This document shows, piece after piece, positions 34,575 through 45,700 of a DNA stretch of 64,000 nt (position 1 is its first letter; the number at the start of each line of letters is the position of its first letter). Location: contig JADJDJ010000002.1 of NCBI GenBank assembly GCA_016702745.1, forward strand, positions 124,001 through 188,000, given 5' to 3'. The position numbers were made by a program, and so were the translations under genes. Source of the stretch: Chitinophagaceae bacterium. Its GTDB lineage: Bacteria; Bacteroidota; Bacteroidia; Chitinophagales; Chitinophagaceae. The notes below the pieces were generated by a model that was not told the origin of the DNA, ran no database searches, and saw nothing but the letters and a program-made list of their open reading frames with translations.

Positions 34575-35456
34575 TCAGATTTTGCTTAATAACCAGGCCA
34601 GCATCACGACCGGCAGGTACATATAACTTCCAAACATCACTTTTCTGGCCGACCCTACATCCATTTTATTATACAGTACCATGCAACGCATGACCATGAA
34701 AGCATTGGCCAAAATCACCAAACCGACACTGATCAGCCCTGCGATATCATCATAACTGCAGATCCCTGTATAATAGGGCGCCAGGGTTACCGGCACTAAC
34801 AGCAATGAATACAATACCGTCTGTAATGCCGTGAACTTTGTAGGTCCTTCTTCAGCAGGTAATAGTTTAAACCCAACTGAAGAATAGTCCCTGTGTGCTA
34901 CCCAGGCAATGGCCCAGAAATGCGGGAACTGCCAGAAGAACTGAAAAGCAAAAAGAATCCAGCCTCCCAGTGTCAACGCATTATCCCCTGCTGCCCAGCC
35001 AATCAAACAGGGCAGGGCCCCGGGTACTGCACCCGCCAATACAGCAATTGAATTTACTTTCTTCAATGGCGTATAGATGAATGCATACAGGAACAAACTG
35101 AAAGCAGCCAGTCCGCCAGCCAGCCAGTTAAAAAAATAACCCAGGATAAAAACTCCTGCGGCGCCCGTGATGATGGAAAAAATCCATCCTTCGGTGACGC
35201 TCATCCTGCCGGAAGCCACGGGCCTTTTAGCCGTTCGTTTCATTTGGGCATCCGTATCTTTTTCAACTACCTGATTGATGGCATTGGCACTCCCTGTTAC
35301 CAGCATCCCACCTGCAAAGAGCAAGAATATCATTCGCCAGAAGTCCACATAGTTTTCCGACCCTTTGGTCAGTGCAAAACTCATGATACTGCTGAACACC
35401 ACCATGATACTCAGCGAAGGCTTGATCAATAATAAATAGTCCTTTATCTTCTTCAT
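34575..35456 (-). CDS. ctaB: Protoheme IX farnesyltransferase (heme O synthase)
   Basis: 293 residues, about eight helices, UbiA superfamily. The prenyl-diphosphate motif NAINQVVEKDTDAQMKRTAKRP gives the N-x3-D-x3-D-type site with the RTxxRP tail; the second, YTPLKKVNSIAVLAGAVPGALP, matches the family, and FFWQFPHFWAIAW is distinctive for heme O synthases. It farnesylates heme B; CtaA then oxidises heme O to heme A. It lies between ctaD and the short subunit III. Confidence 0.94.
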   Translation of the reverse strand: MKKIKDYLLLIKPSLSIMVVFSSIMSFALTKGSENYVDFWRMIFLLFAGGMLVTGSANAINQVVEKDTDAQMKRTAKRPVASGRMSVTEGWIFSIITGAAGVFILGYFFNWLAGGLAAFSLFLYAFIYTPLKKVNSIAVLAGAVPGALPCLIGWAAGDNALTLGGWILFAFQFFWQFPHFWAIAWVAHRDYSSVGFKLLPAEEGPTKFTALQTVLYSLLLVPVTLAPYYTGICSYDDIAGLISVGLVILANAFMVMRCMVLYNKMDVGSARKVMFGSYMYLPVVMLAWLLSKI

Positions 35457-35536
35457 TTCGCCTTCGCAATCTTTTATAAGAACATCTACAAGGGAAATAG
35501 CGACCGGACATCAGGCCCGGTTCCTTTCCCGTCTAA

Positions 35537-37348
35537 TTAGTGCTTGCTTTCATGCTCACCCACCGGCTCTGTTTGCGGGATGAAATCTCTTCCATCTTTC
35601 GCATAATCATAAGGCCAGCGATGAACTTCAGGAATCTCTCCATCCCAGTTACCATGACCAGGTCTGATCGGTGTGGTCCACTCCAGAGTATTGGCTCCCC
35701 ATGGATTCTGAGTGGTTACTTTTCTTCCTTTGAAAATGGAATAGAAGAAGTTGAACACAAACATCAGCTGTACAGCAAATACAATGATAGAAACCACCGT
35801 GATCATTTTATCAAGATCACCAAACTGGGAGAAAGAAACCCAGCTGCTCTTATCGAGATAACGACGGGGCATACCGGCCAGACCCTGATAGTGCATGGGC
35901 CAGAAAATCAGGTAAGCACCGATTAATGTTACCCAGAAATGAATATATCCCAGTGTATTATTCAGGTAGCGGCCAAACATTTTCGGGAACCAGTGGTACA
36001 CACCGGCAAACATGCCGAACATGGAGGCCACACCCATTACAATGTGGAAGTGGGCTACCACAAACATGGTATCATGCAGGTGGATATCGATGGTGGAGTT
36101 ACCGAGGAAGATACCGGTGAGACCACCAGAGATAAACAGGCTCACAAAACCAATAGCGAAAAGCGTACCCACGGTGAATCTGATATTACCTCTCCAAAGT
36201 GTGGTCAGCCAGTTGAATACTTTGATGGCCGACGGCACCGCAATCAATAGCGTTAGTAGTACAAAGATGGATCCCAGGAATGGATTCAATCCCGTCACGA
36301 ACATATGGTGCGCCCACACGAGGAAGGCCAGGATACAAATGGCGAATAAGGATCCCAGCATCGCCATATAACCAAAGATGGGTTTGCGGCTGTTGACCGA
36401 TAGAATTTCAGACACCATACCCATGGCTGGTAAAAGAATGATATATACTTCCGGGTGACCCAGGAACCAGAACAGGTGCTGGAACAGGATGGCGCTACCG
36501 CCTTCGTTGGGCAGGATCTCCCCATTCACCACAATATCACTCAGGAAGAAACTGGTACCAAGGTTACGATCAAATAATAAAAGAATAGCACCGGACAACA
36601 GTACTGGGAATGATAATACACCCAGTACAGCGGTAAAGAACATTGCCCACATGGTCAGTGGCATCCGGGTCATGCTCATTCCTTTGGTCCGCATGTTCAG
36701 AATGGTAGAGATATAATTCAAACCACCTAACAGGGAAGAAACGATAAAGAGGGCCATACTGATCAGCCATAGATCCATCCCCAGTTTGGAACCATCAGAA
36801 GCCTGCCCCAATGCGCTTAGTGGCGGATAGACCGTCCATCCACCTGAAGCCGGTCCTGTTGTGATAAAGAGGGAGGAGAACATGATCACACTGGCCAGGA
36901 AGAAGAACCAGTAGGAAAGCATATTCAGGAAGGGGGAAGCCATATCCCTGGCGCCGATCTGCAATGGAATAAGCAGATTGGCAAAGGTTCCGCTCAAACC
37001 GGCAGTCAATACAAAGAATACAAGCACTGTACCGTGGATGGTGACCAGGGCATAATAAAACTCAGGCTGGATTTGTCCACCCTTGGCCCATTTACCAAAA
37101 AATGTTTCCAGGATTGGAAAACTCTGATCGGGGTAACCCAGTTGCAAACGAAACAGTACGGAGAACAATCCTCCAATGATGGCCCAAACGATACCGGTAA
37201 TCAGGAACTGTTTACCGATGGTTTTATGGTCCATACTGAAGATGTACTTCGAAATAAAAGTTTCGTTGTGGTGATGCACATGGTGCTCATCATGGTGCAC
37301 TTCATGTGTGGTAGCCACTTCCGGATGTACATGCATTGCTGCGCTCAT
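35537..37348 (-). CDS. ctaD: Cytochrome c oxidase subunit I
   Basis: 603 residues, the catalytic subunit with heme a, heme a3 and CuB. Motifs: the low-spin heme His in TIHGTVLVFFVLTAGL, the CuB/cross-linked Tyr helix FWFLGHPEVYIILLPAMGM, the CuB His pair in WAHHMF, and HDTMFVVAHFHIVMG with both heme ligands. The N terminus carries an extra His-rich tail (MHVHPEVATTHEVHHDEHHVHHHN split over the first 30 residues), notable but common in this phylum. It is transcribed after ctaC with a 68-bp gap. Confidence 0.96.
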   Translation of the reverse strand: MSAAMHVHPEVATTHEVHHDEHHVHHHNETFISKYIFSMDHKTIGKQFLITGIVWAIIGGLFSVLFRLQLGYPDQSFPILETFFGKWAKGGQIQPEFYYALVTIHGTVLVFFVLTAGLSGTFANLLIPLQIGARDMASPFLNMLSYWFFFLASVIMFSSLFITTGPASGGWTVYPPLSALGQASDGSKLGMDLWLISMALFIVSSLLGGLNYISTILNMRTKGMSMTRMPLTMWAMFFTAVLGVLSFPVLLSGAILLLFDRNLGTSFFLSDIVVNGEILPNEGGSAILFQHLFWFLGHPEVYIILLPAMGMVSEILSVNSRKPIFGYMAMLGSLFAICILAFLVWAHHMFVTGLNPFLGSIFVLLTLLIAVPSAIKVFNWLTTLWRGNIRFTVGTLFAIGFVSLFISGGLTGIFLGNSTIDIHLHDTMFVVAHFHIVMGVASMFGMFAGVYHWFPKMFGRYLNNTLGYIHFWVTLIGAYLIFWPMHYQGLAGMPRRYLDKSSWVSFSQFGDLDKMITVVSIIVFAVQLMFVFNFFYSIFKGRKVTTQNPWGANTLEWTTPIRPGHGNWDGEIPEVHRWPYDYAKDGRDFIPQTEPVGEHESKH

Positions 37349-37416
37349 AGTCTTTTTATTTTACTCGTCCCGCTGGGGTCTTCAAACTTTATGATAAACG
37401 TTTCAAACGTTTTTAA

Positions 37417-38463
37417 TTATTTGTTCAATACGGCGGCTACTGGTTTAACCGCAGTTGTATCTTTCGCTACTGCTGGTTTCGCAGCATCCATTACGGTTGC
37501 ATACTGAGGTTTTTTACCCGCCATCCAGGCATCAAATTCTTCCTGTGTTTCAACTACAATCGTTCCTCTCATACCGGTATGCCCTTTTCCGCACATCTGG
37601 TCGCAGGAAATCTCGTATACGAATTTGTCGTTTCCTGTTTCCTCTTTCATTTGTTTGGTGGTCTTGGTCGGTGTAAACCACATGGTGGTGGGAATACCCG
37701 GTACTGCATCCATCTTCATTCTGAAATGTGCCAATCCAACATCATGAATTACATCTTTGGCACCAATGATCAACTTCACCGGTTTGTTAACCACCAGGTG
37801 AAGATCTTCACCGGCAATATAAATATCATCATGGTTGGCAGGATCTTCCCAGATTTGTCCGAGCGGATTGCCTTTTGCCTCATCTGTTTTCTTGAAATAT
37901 TTTTTACCAAATACGCCATCCTTACCCGGGTAGCGGTACTCCCATTTAAACTGGCTGCCGATCACTTCCACTTCCATGGCTCCTTTGGGGGCTTTTCCTG
38001 TGATTTTAAACCAGTAAAAGATACCAAAACCCACCAGTACGGTCAGGGTGATGGCAGGAATGACGGTCCAGATCAGTTCCAGTTTAGTGTTATGGGGATA
38101 ATAAAATGCTTTACGATTATCGGATTCCTGGTATTTAAAAGAGAACCAGAACAGGGCTACCTGGGTGATGATGAATACAACAAAGGTCAGTGCCAGGGTG
38201 ATGTACAGCATCCGGTCAACCAGTACACCATGATCAGAAGCCGGGGCTCCCAGGATTTTTCCTTTCAGTTTTTCATTGCAATAATAAACGCCGATCAATC
38301 CGATGATCAGGAACATCAGCAGCATGAACGCATTGATTTTGTTCGATTGCTTGCGTGATCTTTCCTCTCCTCTCAGTACTGCCACGTACTCACTGGCCTT
38401 GGCGATCTGAAAAGTGATCAGGAAGCCCAGTACTAAAATCGCAACGATGAAAAATGTCTGCAT
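37417..38463 (-). CDS. ctaC: Cytochrome c oxidase subunit II
   Basis: 348 residues. Three hydrophobic segments: an extra N-terminal helix (QTFFIVAILVLGFLITF), then the two standard hairpin helices. The CuA domain has HDVGLAHFRMKMDAVPG and YEISCDQMCGKGHTGMRG, giving the two Cys, two His, Met and Glu ligands. It accepts electrons from a cytochrome c or directly from ACIII. The C-terminal tail is Ala/Val/Lys-rich without a cytochrome c domain, so the enzyme is not a fused caa3 form. It follows actF. Confidence 0.93.
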   Translation of the reverse strand: MQTFFIVAILVLGFLITFQIAKASEYVAVLRGEERSRKQSNKINAFMLLMFLIIGLIGVYYCNEKLKGKILGAPASDHGVLVDRMLYITLALTFVVFIITQVALFWFSFKYQESDNRKAFYYPHNTKLELIWTVIPAITLTVLVGFGIFYWFKITGKAPKGAMEVEVIGSQFKWEYRYPGKDGVFGKKYFKKTDEAKGNPLGQIWEDPANHDDIYIAGEDLHLVVNKPVKLIIGAKDVIHDVGLAHFRMKMDAVPGIPTTMWFTPTKTTKQMKEETGNDKFVYEISCDQMCGKGHTGMRGTIVVETQEEFDAWMAGKKPQYATVMDAAKPAVAKDTTAVKPVAAVLNK

Positions 38464-38548
38464 AACTGTTTATCTAAATGACAAATAATTAGGTTCTCGT
38501 CTCAACAGGTCATCCATTTGCCCGATACCCCGGGTATCAGGCAAAAGT

Positions 38549-39793
38549 TTATGTATGGTGAATTACACTTTCCTTGACAAACGGATGGTTCTTCGCCAGC
38601 AGCGGTGCTTTGCTCAGTGCCCTTCCGGTAACATACATGATCAGTCCGGCAAATCCCAGTGCAATACAGAAATCATAAATCAGCACCGGTACATGGTTCG
38701 GCGAAGGGCCCGGGAATACCATCTGGAAGAAATCCAGCCAGTGACCAAAAATGATCAGTAATGACATGAAGGTGATCGTTGTATAGTTTCTTTTGGAACT
38801 CCTTCTCATTAATAATAACAAAGGAGCGAGGAAATTGATGACAAACATCATCCAAAAAATTCCTTTATAAATTCCCTGTGCCCTTGGGGCGAAATAAGTG
38901 GTCTCCTCCGGAATGTTGGCGTACCAGATCAGCATGAACTGGGAGAACCAGAGATAGGTCCAGAACACGGAGAATGCAAACATGAATTTACCCAGATCAT
39001 GCAGGTGCTCTTCATTGGTCAGTTCCAGGTAATTATTATTCTTCAGGTACACCACAAACAGTGCAATCACGGCAATACCGGATACCCAGGTACTGGCGAA
39101 AGTGTACCAGCTATACATGGTGCTGTACCAATGTGCATCAATACTCATCAACCAGAGCCAGGGAATGGAAGACATTACGGTCAGGGCAAATACGATCATG
39201 AACATGGCTGCCCAGATGGTATTTTTCCAGATGTATTTTTTGTTCTCTTCCAGGTTCGGAAGGGGCTTTTCATCCAGACTGCGGGAAAGCTGACGCATTT
39301 TCCAACCCAATACCGACCAGAGTACAACGGTTAAAACAGAAACAACCGCAAAGAATCCTTTATTCAGAAATCCTTTTTTGAAGTTCAGGATGGTATCATG
39401 TTTTACATGCTCAGCATCGGTCCAATGGTAAATGGTATGGTTGCTGCCAAATGCAATGGATAAAAGGATCGCCAGTGTAATCACGCCGATAACCGGTACC
39501 ACGGCAGAAATAGCTTCGGGTACCCTGCGGAATGACATTTGCCAGCCGCCCCAGGCCAGGGTGGTGGCGCATATAAAGAACATGGATGCATTCACCACCA
39601 GCAGGAAAAATACACTGTTTTGCAAAAGGCTGGCCCAGAAACGGGCATCACTCAAATGTTTTTCTTCTTCGGTACCCTTGCAACCATGGGTGGTTATGTA
39701 CAAACCAATAACGGCCAGGATGCCGATAGCCATCAGCGCCATCGCAACGGTGTTGAATTTCTTTGGTACCGTAAATTGTTCTCGAATTGTCAT
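38549..39793 (-). CDS. actF: Alternative complex III subunit ActF (quinone-binding membrane subunit 2)
   Basis: 414 residues, about ten helices. The protein has the layout of ActF, a truncated relative of ActC in the NrfD/PsrC superfamily: LQNSVFFLLVVNASMFFICATTLAWGGW, IPWLWLMSIDAHWYSTMYSWYTFAS, FAFSVFWTYLWFSQFMLIWYANIPEE and FFQMVFPGPSPNHVP. It is part of the membrane arm of quinol:cytochrome c oxidoreductase. It follows the actE cytochrome by 28 bp and precedes ctaC. Confidence 0.92.
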   Translation of the reverse strand: MTIREQFTVPKKFNTVAMALMAIGILAVIGLYITTHGCKGTEEEKHLSDARFWASLLQNSVFFLLVVNASMFFICATTLAWGGWQMSFRRVPEAISAVVPVIGVITLAILLSIAFGSNHTIYHWTDAEHVKHDTILNFKKGFLNKGFFAVVSVLTVVLWSVLGWKMRQLSRSLDEKPLPNLEENKKYIWKNTIWAAMFMIVFALTVMSSIPWLWLMSIDAHWYSTMYSWYTFASTWVSGIAVIALFVVYLKNNNYLELTNEEHLHDLGKFMFAFSVFWTYLWFSQFMLIWYANIPEETTYFAPRAQGIYKGIFWMMFVINFLAPLLLLMRRSSKRNYTTITFMSLLIIFGHWLDFFQMVFPGPSPNHVPVLIYDFCIALGFAGLIMYVTGRALSKAPLLAKNHPFVKESVIHHT

Positions 39794-39821
39794 CTGTGCT
39801 CTTTTATAATGTCTTCAAAAA

Positions 39822-40466
39822 TTATTTGATCTTGGTAGCCGTGGTGTCTGTCGCTGCAGGTGCTGTAACCGCTGCTGCAGGTGTTGCCGTGGCCGCTTGT
39901 TTTTCCTTGATATAATGAATCACCATCCAGCGCTGTTCTGTACTCAGCTGTGATGCATAACTACCCATGGTATTAAATCCATAAGTGATGGAGTGAAACA
40001 TCGTTCCTTCGGTCATCGCTGTATACTTGGGATCTCCTACCAGTGCTGCCGGTTTGGCCGGGAAGGGTCCGTCGCCGTTTTTATAAAGAGGGCCGTTGCC
40101 ATCGAGTTTTTCACCATGACAGATTCCGCAGTTCACCAGGTAAAGGCGGGCTGCTTCGGTCCTTTGCTTTTCATCAAGTGCCGGGAGGGGGTTGGTTACA
40201 TTTTTTGAACTGGCATAACCCACAGAGTCATTCTTATAAGGATACTGCCAGGTCATATCTCCGCGGGCAATGGTTCCGGCTACAGGCATGGCATTGTAAT
40301 TTACTCCGCCATTTTTCAATGCTTCTGTAGAGGCATAGGTTTCATAAGCCCTGCTATAAGCCATATCAGGCATGTAGGCACGGCCGGGGCTGCGCCTAAC
40401 TTTATTACAGGAAGTTGCCAGCACAAGTGTGAGTACAACTGTTATAATCCCGATTTTTTTCATCAT
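39822..40466 (-). CDS. actE: Alternative complex III subunit ActE, monoheme cytochrome c lipoprotein
   Basis: 214 residues. Lipobox LATSC follows the signal peptide, so it is probably acylated. One heme site CGICHG with distal Met in the FNTMGSYASQLS segment forms a class I cytochrome c domain. The tail is Ala/Thr-rich. ActE passes electrons from the ActA hemes on to the oxidase in this kind of supercomplex. It lies between actD and actF. Confidence 0.92.
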   Translation of the reverse strand: MMKKIGIITVVLTLVLATSCNKVRRSPGRAYMPDMAYSRAYETYASTEALKNGGVNYNAMPVAGTIARGDMTWQYPYKNDSVGYASSKNVTNPLPALDEKQRTEAARLYLVNCGICHGEKLDGNGPLYKNGDGPFPAKPAALVGDPKYTAMTEGTMFHSITYGFNTMGSYASQLSTEQRWMVIHYIKEKQAATATPAAAVTAPAATDTTATKIK

Positions 40467-40485
40467 CCTTTGATTGTATAATAAT

Positions 40486-41094
40486 TTAATGAGCGGCTAC
40501 TTCTTCTTTCTTCTTTTCAAAACGCATGGTATCCTTATCATACCGGCCCAGCCACCAGCCGGTTTCTTTGTACTGTACCTGTACATCAGTAGCTCCTGCA
40601 TCCATCAAAAATTTAATGGCATCTGATTCGTTGGTTTTATCAGTACACTCCAGCGCCATTACAAACGTATCATCTGTTGAACGGGGATTGAAGTGATCTT
40701 TTTTTACAAAGGGAGCCAGCTGACAGAGATAACAGAAAGTCAGTACCATTCCCACCGCAGCAAATAATACGGTCAGCTCAAATGCAATGGGAATCCATGC
40801 CGGCAGGGAAAAGAAAGGCTTGCCGCCGAAATTCAGTTTCCAGTCAACGGTTAAAGCCCAGGTAATAAATCCCACAGCCGTTGCGGTTCCGGTAATACCA
40901 TAGATAAAACCGGCGGTATGCAGACTGGTATCACGAAGACCCATGGCTTTATCGAGACCATGAATGGGGAACGGAGTAAATACATCGTGGATCCTGTATC
41001 CGGCACGGCGAACTTTCTTCACCGCAGGGAATAAGACGGCCTCGTCATAAAAATTACCCGTTATAAATTTTTTTATGAAGGGACTTTGACCCAA
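40486..41094 (-). CDS. actD: Alternative complex III subunit ActD (DUF3341)
   Basis: 202 residues. An N-terminal soluble part (DEAVLFPAVKKVRRAGYRIHDVFTPFPIHGLD) precedes two helices (AGFIYGITGTATAVGFITWAL and AWIPIAFELTVLFAAVGMVLTF), then a C-terminal ferredoxin-like part with MALECTDK and GATDVQV. This is the DUF3341 family. It is a peripheral membrane subunit beside ActC and has no cofactor. The spacing of 19 bp to actE supports one operon. Confidence 0.92.
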   Translation of the reverse strand: MGQSPFIKKFITGNFYDEAVLFPAVKKVRRAGYRIHDVFTPFPIHGLDKAMGLRDTSLHTAGFIYGITGTATAVGFITWALTVDWKLNFGGKPFFSLPAWIPIAFELTVLFAAVGMVLTFCYLCQLAPFVKKDHFNPRSTDDTFVMALECTDKTNESDAIKFLMDAGATDVQVQYKETGWWLGRYDKDTMRFEKKKEEVAAH

Positions 41095-41171
41095 TCTGTT
41101 ATAAAAGTTCTTATTTATAGGTCCAGCTCTTACAATTTCTTCAATTCATCTTGCTCTTTCCACCAGTCGGT

Positions 41172-42629
41172 TTAACTGGTTAGTGGTGCTCCAGTTTGTT
41201 CTGCACTGAATTTGTTCAGGTCTTCATTCTCCACCACATCCATTTTCTCTTTATAGTTTTCACCGCTTCTCTTCAGGATATGTTTGATCTCGGCAATCGC
41301 AATAACCGGGAAGAATTTAGAGAAGAGGAAGTAACAGGTAAAGAATAATCCAAATGTTCCCAGGTAGAAACCAACCTCCCAGATGGTAGGGGTATAATAA
41401 GTACTCCAGGCACTGGGGAGGTAATCACGATATACCGAGGTAACGATAATTACAAAACGCTCGAACCACATACCAATATTTACCAGGATGGACATGAAGA
41501 AAGTCACGGTCAGGTTCCTTCTCATTTTACGGCTCCAGAAAATCTGAGGTGATAACACGTTACAACCCATCATCAGCCAGTAGCTCCAGCCATATGGACT
41601 GTTCAGATCCAGCCTGTTCTTGAAGAAGGCAAAATTCTCATAATCCACTGCAGAGTACCAGGCCATGAATAATTCGGTTAGATAAGCGATACCCACGATG
41701 GAACCCGTGAGTACGATTACCTTATTCATTACATCTATGTGTTCAATCGTAATATAATCCTGCAATCCCAGCACTTTCCGGGTAACCACCAACAGGGTTT
41801 GCACCATCGCAAAACCTGAGAAGATCGCACCGGCCACGAAGTAAGGCGGGAAGATCGTGGTATGCCAGCCCGGTACAACCGAAGTGGCGAAGTCGAAGGA
41901 TACAATGGTATGTACAGAAAGTACCAGCGGCGTACTCAAACCTGCCAGTACCAGTGATAATGCTTCATGACGCTGCCAGTGTTTGGTACTACCGGTCCAG
42001 CCGAAGGCAGCAACCCCATAAAACATCTTGGCCCATTTTTTCTTGGCACGATCACGCAGGGTGGCCAGGTCAGGAATCAGACCTGAATACCAGAATAAAA
42101 GTGATACGGTAAAATAAGTAGAGATCGCAAATACGTCCCAGAGCAGGGGAGAGTTAAAGTTCACCCAGAGCGGTCCTCTTGTATTGGGATAAGGCAGTAC
42201 AAAGAAGGCATTCCAAACACGACCCATGTGCCAGATCGGGAACTGGCCCGCACACATTACCGCAAAGATAGTCATGGCCTCAGCCGCACGGTTTACACCG
42301 GTACGCCATCCCTGGCGGAACAACAAAAGGATCGCAGAGATCAGGGTTCCGGCGTGACCGATACCCACCCACCATACGAAGTTGGTGATATCCCATCCCC
42401 AACCCACTGTTTTGTTCAGGTTCCACTGACCGGTACCATAAATCACTTCCATGGTAACGGAGAGAATACCGAAAGCCAGCAGGGCAGCTGAAATCAAAAA
42501 GCCGATCCACCAGGCCCTGGAGGGTCTGGCTTCTACCGGCCGGCAGATATCTTCTGTAATCTGGTGATAATCCTTATCACCATCTACCAGCGGGGGTCTT
42601 ACCTGTGATTCGTATCTGAGTAATGACAT
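41172..42629 (-). CDS. actC: Alternative complex III subunit ActC (NrfD/PsrC-like quinol site)
   Basis: 485 residues, about ten helices, polysulfide-reductase NrfD family. Conserved elements: ITNFVWWVGIGHAGTLISAILLLFRQ, AVMCAGQFPIWHMGR, SFDFATSVVPGWHTTIFPPYFVAGAIFSG and WFERFVIIV. The protein forms the main quinol oxidation site of ACIII facing ActB. It follows actB by 91 bp. Confidence 0.94.
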   Translation of the reverse strand: MSLLRYESQVRPPLVDGDKDYHQITEDICRPVEARPSRAWWIGFLISAALLAFGILSVTMEVIYGTGQWNLNKTVGWGWDITNFVWWVGIGHAGTLISAILLLFRQGWRTGVNRAAEAMTIFAVMCAGQFPIWHMGRVWNAFFVLPYPNTRGPLWVNFNSPLLWDVFAISTYFTVSLLFWYSGLIPDLATLRDRAKKKWAKMFYGVAAFGWTGSTKHWQRHEALSLVLAGLSTPLVLSVHTIVSFDFATSVVPGWHTTIFPPYFVAGAIFSGFAMVQTLLVVTRKVLGLQDYITIEHIDVMNKVIVLTGSIVGIAYLTELFMAWYSAVDYENFAFFKNRLDLNSPYGWSYWLMMGCNVLSPQIFWSRKMRRNLTVTFFMSILVNIGMWFERFVIIVTSVYRDYLPSAWSTYYTPTIWEVGFYLGTFGLFFTCYFLFSKFFPVIAIAEIKHILKRSGENYKEKMDVVENEDLNKFSAEQTGAPLTS

Positions 42630-42720
42630 AGTCTAAAAATTCCGAGTATAATATTAAATAGCACTAGTTCTCTTTTTGAAATGCGTCAGAAGACGTCAGA
42701 CGCCGTCAGACGCAGATGCA

Positions 42721-45700
42721 TCAATGCGTTTCTTCCGGTTTGGTTGCTGCAGGCATATGCCCTTCCTCTTTTTTGCCTTCCCCATGTTCTGCTGCAGCAT
42801 GCTCACCTCCCCAATAATGGTCTTCTTCATCCGTATTCCGGATTTTGGCCATATACGTTACATTGGGAAGAACGTGCAGTTGCTCCAGTACATGGAATGT
42901 TCTTTGTTTATTCTCTGCCTGGGCTTTAGCGACTGCGCTTTCTGCATCCACTGCATTACCGAATACAATGGCATTGGTAGGGCAGGCGGTCTGACAGGCT
43001 GATTTCACATCCCCATCTTTCAACTCACGGTTTTCTTTCTTGGCCTGGAGTTTACCAGCCTGGATTTTCTGAACACAGAAAGAACATTTTTCGATCACCC
43101 CTCTTGAACGAACCGTAACATCCGGGTTCAGTACCATGCGGGTCAAATCATTGTTCATCTGCTCAATCACAGTGTCCAGTTTACCCACCAGCTGCTGATC
43201 GCGGTTATCCGGGAAGCTGTCTGCTCCGGTATAATCCGCCCAGTTGAAACGGCGAACTTTATAAGGACAGTTATTGGCGCAATACCTGGTACCGATACAA
43301 CGATTATAGGTCATCTGGTTAATACCTTCCTGGCTATGGTTGGTGGCGGCTACCGGACAAACGTTCTCACAAGGAGCGTTATCACAGTGCTGACACATCA
43401 TTGGCTGGAATACCACGGCTTTGAGATCGTTTGGATCTTCACCGGAAACAAAATAGCGGTCGATCCGCAGCCAGTGCATATCATGGTAACGGAGTACTTC
43501 GCTTTTACCAACCACCGGTACGTTATTCTCTGCATGACAGGCGACCACGCAGGCACCACATCCGTTACAGGAATTCATATCAATGCTCATTCCCCAGTGA
43601 ATTTCCTGTTGCCTTCTGTTCGGATCAGGATAGAGGGTGGCATTGCTGCGGAAATTTCCACCGGCTTTATTATAGAATGCATCCTGCAGGTGCTGACTGA
43701 ATTCAGGAATCACATTCGGATTCTTTTTGAAAGAAGCCAGGGTGGTTTCTCTTACTACTTCCTTGCGGTGTTCGTAAGAGTTATGTTTTTGCGTTTGCGC
43801 AATCTTGTATTTCTTATGCAGGTTGGTGGCGGTTACGCCGGCTGCATGATAATCGTAAGTGGTACCGTTAAAAGCAGCAAAAGGATAGGCATTCTGACCC
43901 ACACCTGCTGCGGTAACACCCAGTGCTTCATTGCGGCCATAACCAACAGCCACAGCAATGGTATCATCGTTCATACCGGGAAAAACCAGTACTGGGATCT
44001 CCACTTTCTTACCACCCACATTCAGTTCAATCGTGGGTTTATGCGGATAGTATTCATAATCCATATCCAGCTTGATCCCGAGTTCACCAGCTTTCTTAAT
44101 AGAGATAATCGCATAGTTATCCCAGGTAGCTTTGGAAACCGGATCCGGTAATTCCTGCAGCCAGGGGTTACCTGCCTGCGCACCGGTGCCGATGGATACT
44201 TTCTGGTAGAGGACTACTTCTGCTCCTGCTGCTTTTTTGTAACCGGCAATTGCGGTAGTAGCTTCTGCAACGGCGGCGCCGCTGTATGAACCGGCACTAA
44301 TGGCAGGCGGTGCATCTTCTTTCACACCATCCTGCAGGGCTTTATTGAAAGCATCTTCTGAACCCAGTTTAGTGGTCCAGAATTCCTTGAAGAAGGTTTC
44401 GTAATCTTTATCATTACCACTCCATTTCAGCAGGGAAGTTTGGTAAGGTCTTGTTTTGAAGAGCGGATAAATAGTAGGCTGAATGAAACTGGTGCAACCG
44501 GCACAAGGCTCGGCATCACCCCAGCTTTCCAGGTAATGGTGAGTAGGAAGAACATATTCGCAGAGCTCGGTGGTCTCATCCATTTTTTCATTGAATGAAA
44601 CGCTCACTTTCACTTTCTTCAGCGCTGCTTTGAATTTATCTGCATTATAATAGGTATAAGCAGGATTGGCGCCCTGGACCATCAAAGTACCAACGGTACC
44701 TGCTTCCATATCAGCAATCAGTTGCTCGAATTCGCTATCAATACCCTGGCGGTAATTCACTGCGCTACCCCAGTCAACCGTGGTACCATAAGCACCAATC
44801 GCATTATTGATCGCATTGACAATGACCTGTACATTTTTATCATTGCTGCCAGAGACAACAAGGGCAGCACCTTTATGTGCATTCAGATCGGCTGCTGCTT
44901 TTTTAATTCCTTCTGCGAGTTTTCCGGAAAGGGCTGCACCGGCTGTGCCACTGATTGCGTTCAGCAGTTCAAGGGCAACGGAAGCTGTTTCAGAAGGACG
45001 ATGGGTGAAGCGTTCATCGGCATTGGAGCCGGTCATGCTGAGGAAACTTTCAAACTGATAATGTTTGCTCATGGAAGGATTCTTCTCATCGATCTTTCTT
45101 CCTTTAGCATAAGCGCGGGCAAACTCAACCGGACTGAGCCAGGTTCCGAGGAAATCGGCACCGAGGCTTACGATTACTTTTGCTGCATCAAATTTGTAAG
45201 ACGGCAATCTCTTTCCGAATCCTGAAGCTTCATTGGCCAGCAGCATACCGCTATAGGAAACGGCATCGTACTGAACATGCTTCAGACCGGGGAATTTGCT
45301 GATAATATCTTTGGTAGAGGGGGAAACAACGGTAGAAGTCAGCAATACAACAGAACCACCGGCTGCTTTCATGGCATCGCCTACCAGTTTGTCGAATTGT
45401 TCGAATGTAGGTACTTCCTCAAATTTCTCCTTGCCTTTGTGCAGGGGAAATTTGGTACGGTACATATCATATAAGTCAAGAACAGAAGCCTGTGCACGGG
45501 CTGAAGTACCACCACCGGTGGCAGCATATAATTCATTACCCTCAATCTTGATCGGACGACCATCTCTTACCTTGGCAACAACTGGAACGATATCTCCATC
45601 CTGCACATAGGTAGTAGCATAGTATTTTGCCACACCAGGAACCAGATTTTCCGGTTTGTTAGCATAAGGGATGGCCTTTCTTACCGGAACCTTACAGCTG